A stretch of 8,364 nt of DNA from contig DGEE01000007.1 in NCBI GenBank assembly GCA_002385815.1, positions 5,498 through 13,861 on the forward strand, written 5' to 3'. The notes beneath the pieces are model-generated. The model ran no database searches and was not told the origin of the DNA. It saw nothing but the letters and a program-made list of their open reading frames with translations. This document shows, piece after piece, positions 6,327 through 8,364 of this stretch. Made by a program: the position numbers and the translations under genes. This DNA comes from Hungateiclostridiaceae bacterium UBA3934 (lineage in GTDB: Bacteria > Bacillota > Clostridia > Acetivibrionales > DTU013). Position 1 is the stretch's first letter. Every line of letters begins with the position of its first letter.

Positions 6327-6344
6327 CAAGGGAGGAGAATTGAA

Positions 6345-7547
6345 ATGGGTAAAGCCAAATTTGAAAGAACAAAACCCCACGTTAACATTGGAACCATCGG
6401 TCACGTTGACCATGGCAAGACTTCTTTGACAGCAGCTATCACCAAGGTATTGGGATTCCAGGGCAAGGCTAACTTTACAGCATATGATCAGATCGACAAG
6501 GCTCCTGAGGAAAAAGCAAGAGGAATCACGATATCGACTTCACACGTTGAGTACGAGACAGAGAACAGGCACTATGCACATGTTGACTGCCCTGGTCACG
6601 CTGACTATGTTAAGAACATGATCACCGGTGCAGCTCAGATGGACGGTGCTATCCTCGTTGTTTCAGCAGCTGACGGTCCGATGCCCCAGACCAGGGAGCA
6701 CATACTCCTTGCACGTCAGGTCGGCGTTCCTTATATCGTTGTATTCCTCAACAAATGCGATATGGTCGACGACGAAGAGCTCATCGAGCTTGTTGAGATG
6801 GAAGTAAGAGAGCTTCTCAGCCAGTACGAATTCGACGGAGACAATATTCCGATAGTTAGAGGATCAGCTCTGGTTGCACTCGAGTGCACCTCTACTGACC
6901 CGAATGCTCCTGAATACAAGCCCATACTGGATCTCATGGAGCAGGTAGACGCTTATATACCTGAGCCTCAGAGACCCACAGACAAACCGTTCCTTATGCC
7001 TGTTGAGGACGTATTCTCCATCACAGGTCGTGGTACTGTTGCTACGGGCAGAGTTGAAAGAGGTACTATCAAAGTCGGTGATGAAGTCGAGATCGTAGGT
7101 CTTATGGACGAAGCTAGAAAGACAGTCGTTACCGGTGTCGAGATGTTCAGAAAGCTCCTTGATCAGGCTGTTGCTGGTGACAACATCGGCTGCCTGCTCA
7201 GAGGTATCCAGAGAACCGAGATCGAAAGAGGACAGGTTCTGTCCAAGCCCGGTTCCATCAAGCCTCACACTCATTTCAAGGGACAGGTTTACGTTCTGAC
7301 CAAGGAAGAGGGCGGAAGGCATACTCCGTTCTTCAACGGCTACAGACCTCAGTTCTATTTCAGAACTACTGACGTTACCGGTGTTGCTGAGCTTCCGGAA
7401 GGCGTAGAGATGTGCATGCCTGGTGATCATATCGAAATGACCATCAAGCTGATCACTCCCATAGCTATGGAAGAAGGACTCAGGTTCGCTATCCGTGAGG
7501 GTGGCAGGACTGTTGGTTCCGGTACTGTTACAGCAATAATCGAGTAA
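6345..7547 (+). CDS. tuf: Elongation factor Tu
   Basis: EF-Tu is the GTPase that delivers aminoacyl-tRNA to the ribosomal A site. The 400-residue length fits Firmicutes homologues. Motifs are G1 GHVDHGKT (19-26), G2 RGITI (59-63), G3 DCPGH (81-85, catalytic His 85), G4 NKCD (136-139) and G5 SAL (174-176). The beta-barrel domains are complete: GRGTVATGRVERG (228-240), HTPFFNGYRPQFYFRTTDVTG (326-346) and the C-terminal GLRFAIREGGRTVGSG (378-393). Start ATG 6345 gives the family N-terminus MGKAKFERTKPHVNIGTIGH and has GGAGG (6331-6335) 9 nt upstream; an earlier in-frame GTG at 6225 would add 40 residues unlike EF-Tu. Codons ending in T for Ala, Val and Thr look commoner than in the neighbours, consistent with very high expression. 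A terminator-like hairpin follows, so tuf probably closes the operon. Confidence 0.98.
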   Translation: MGKAKFERTKPHVNIGTIGHVDHGKTSLTAAITKVLGFQGKANFTAYDQIDKAPEEKARGITISTSHVEYETENRHYAHVDCPGHADYVKNMITGAAQMDGAILVVSAADGPMPQTREHILLARQVGVPYIVVFLNKCDMVDDEELIELVEMEVRELLSQYEFDGDNIPIVRGSALVALECTSTDPNAPEYKPILDLMEQVDAYIPEPQRPTDKPFLMPVEDVFSITGRGTVATGRVERGTIKVGDEVEIVGLMDEARKTVVTGVEMFRKLLDQAVAGDNIGCLLRGIQRTEIERGQVLSKPGSIKPHTHFKGQVYVLTKEEGGRHTPFFNGYRPQFYFRTTDVTGVAELPEGVEMCMPGDHIEMTIKLITPIAMEEGLRFAIREGGRTVGSGTVTAIIE

Positions 7548-7581
7548 GGATAAATAACGCAAGAGACAAACCCGGATGAGC

Positions 7582-7655
7582 AGGGGACACTTCTCAGTCG
7601 CAGTTAGCGGCGGGCTGAGAAGTGTCCCCTTACCTTTTCCCCGTGTTTTGTTTTT
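7582..7655 (+). terminator. Strong hairpin terminator after tuf
   Basis: AGGGGACACTTCTCAG (7582-7597) pairs perfectly with CTGAGAAGTGTCCCCT (7615-7630), 16 pairs around a 17-base loop. The loop can itself fold a little, CGC (7599-7601) with GCG (7607-7609). Downstream bases to 7655 are T-rich but interrupted (TTACCTTTTCC, then GTTTTGTTTTT). It begins 35 nt after the tuf stop, between two unrelated genes, so termination is the simplest reading. The long perfect stem with a GC-rich foot could also belong to a dispersed palindromic repeat. Confidence 0.7.
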
Positions 7656-7676
7656 GCGCTGGTTGGGTAATAATAA
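7648..7676 (+). promoter_or_regulatory. Weak candidate promoter for the flavodiiron gene
   Basis: TTGTTT (7648-7653) and TAATAA (7671-7676) are separated by 17 bp. Both boxes match the sigma-A consensus poorly, about three of six bases each, but no better pair is visible between the terminator and the gene. A start would fall near 7682. A poor promoter would fit a gene that needs an activator; this is inference. Confidence 0.25.
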
Positions 7677-7691
7677 ACTCGTACTCAACCA
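7660..7691 (+). promoter_or_regulatory. Inverted repeat upstream of the flavodiiron gene, possible operator
   Basis: TGGTTGGGT (7660-7668) and ACTCAACCA (7683-7691) are complementary over nine positions with one G·T mismatch/wobble, separated by a 14-base AT-rich centre. The repeat overlaps the candidate -10 box and predicted start, where an operator would act; half-site centres are about 23 bp apart, roughly two helical turns. It could equally form a 5'-leader RNA hairpin ahead of the ribosome binding site at 7706. Confidence 0.4.
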
Positions 7692-7720
7692 AAATATTCT
7701 TGTAAAGGAGAGACGGCGGC

Positions 7721-8364
7721 ATGACGGAAATAAAAAAGAATATCTACTGGACAGGCATAAAAGACTGGGGGCTTCGACATTTCCACGGCCATGAGCTTTC
7801 GACACACAGGGGGACCAGCTACAATTCATATATCATCAAAGACGAAAAAACAGTGCTTATTGATGCGGTATGGGACCCTTATAAGGAGGATTTCGTGGAC
7901 AATCTTGAGAAACACGTCGGGCTGGGCAACATCGATATGATAGTCGTCAACCACACAGAGCCTGATCACAGCGGAAGCCTGGGTTATCTCCTTGACAGGC
8001 TGCCGGCGAAGGATATACCCATCTATTGCACAAAGAATGGCGCGGAAGCTCTGAAAAGACATTACCACAGAGATGATCTGAATCTGGTCATTGTAAAGAC
8101 CGGAGATACTGTAAGTATCGGTGAATATGAACTGGTATTCGTCGAGATGACGATGATGCACTGGCCTGACAGCATGCTCACATATGTGAAGGGAGCAGGG
8201 ACAGTTTTTTCGAATGATGCCTTCGGACAGCACTATGCTGCGATCTCGCTGTTCAATGATGAGGTGGACCAGTGTGAATTGTATGAAGAAGCGATGAAAT
8301 ATTATGCAAACATATTGACCCCTTTCAGTGCGCTTATAAAGAAAAAGATCGCGGAAATAAAGGC
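7721..8364 (+). CDS. Flavodiiron protein (A-type flavoprotein, FprA/ROO family), 3' truncated
   Basis: The first 214 codons of a flavodiiron protein, open to the window edge. These soluble enzymes reduce O2 to water or NO to N2O in anaerobes, using electrons from rubredoxin or related donors. The visible part is the metallo-beta-lactamase-like diiron domain. Expected iron ligands are present: H78, E80 and D82 with H83 in NHTEPDHSGSL (77-87), H147 in MMHWPDSM and D166 in FSNDAFGQHY. The remaining His ligand and the C-terminal flavodoxin (FMN) domain would lie beyond base 8364; whether a rubredoxin domain is fused as in NorV cannot be seen. Start ATG 7721 has AAAGGAG (7704-7710) 10 nt upstream and gives a typical N-terminus. 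It is separated from tuf by a terminator and probably forms its own transcription unit. O2 versus NO preference cannot be told from this fragment. Confidence 0.93.
   Translation, partial: MTEIKKNIYWTGIKDWGLRHFHGHELSTHRGTSYNSYIIKDEKTVLIDAVWDPYKEDFVDNLEKHVGLGNIDMIVVNHTEPDHSGSLGYLLDRLPAKDIPIYCTKNGAEALKRHYHRDDLNLVIVKTGDTVSIGEYELVFVEMTMMHWPDSMLTYVKGAGTVFSNDAFGQHYAAISLFNDEVDQCELYEEAMKYYANILTPFSALIKKKIAEIK

Noticed and set aside
6225..6344. An in-frame GTG at 6225 as the start of tuf
   Set aside because: The 40 added residues do not match EF-Tu, the only nearby GGAGG overlaps the GTG, and ATG 6345 has a well-placed ribosome binding site.
6864..7829. A 321-codon minus-strand frame opposite tuf, the terminator and the flavodiiron start
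   Set aside because: It crosses the tuf terminator hairpin and lies opposite two well-supported genes; its serine/leucine-rich composition follows from the complementary codons.
1..8364. CRISPR arrays, tRNA or rRNA genes, insertion sequences, phage or defence genes
   Set aside because: No regularly spaced repeats, tRNA-like cloverleaf, transposase-like frame or target duplications were seen on either strand; the coding content is conserved core machinery plus one flavodiiron gene.

Overview
The window carries the 3' part of an rpoBC operon, then a complete str-type translation operon, and ends inside an unrelated gene for an oxygen- or NO-reducing flavoprotein. The plus-strand order is rpoC (5' end cut off by the window), a small L7Ae/YbxF-family K-turn protein gene, rpsL (S12), rpsG (S7), fusA (EF-G), tuf (EF-Tu), a strong terminator-like hairpin, and a flavodiiron protein gene cut off by the 3' edge. 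A YbxF-like gene between rpoC and rpsL, an RpoC without the large trigger-loop insertion of gammaproteobacteria, the S12 N-terminal form and the EF-Tu/EF-G sequences all point to Firmicutes, most likely a Clostridia-type anaerobe. The flavodiiron gene fits an anaerobic lifestyle. Base composition looks close to balanced, with many AGA/AGG arginine codons. I cannot place the organism more finely.

Layout. 1-2406: rpoC fragment with the catalytic Asp triad, bridge helix, zinc-binding cysteines and trigger loop. 2407-2615: a two-tier stem-loop, a near-consensus sigma-A promoter (TTGACA-17-TAAAAT with TGn) and a leader with a bulged hairpin and a possible 12-residue leader peptide. 2616-2867: YbxF-like protein. 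2870-3292: rpsL, starting at TTG. 3293-3466: possible internal promoter and structured leader. 3467-3937: rpsG. 3938-4140: several stem-loops. 4141-6207: fusA. 6208-6344: stem-loops, two competing pairings and a possible mini-ORF. 6345-7547: tuf. 7548-7720: terminator-like hairpin, weak promoter and an inverted repeat. 7721-8364 and beyond: flavodiiron protein.

The genes act together in gene expression. RpoC is the catalytic subunit of RNA polymerase, S12 and S7 build the 30S decoding centre and head, EF-Tu delivers aminoacyl-tRNA, and EF-G drives translocation. The coding part is ordinary and conserved, and I found no novel gene system. The unusual signal is in the spacers: they are 137 to 209 nt long and rich in inverted repeats. 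Stem-loops lie at or just after the rpoC, rpsL, rpsG and fusA stop codons, and about 35 nt after tuf. The most interesting candidates are the fusA-tuf spacer (mutually exclusive pairings overlapping a mini-ORF), the rpsL-rpsG spacer (possible S7 feedback site) and the inverted repeat over the flavodiiron promoter region. All are predictions by eye, without folding energies or comparative alignment.
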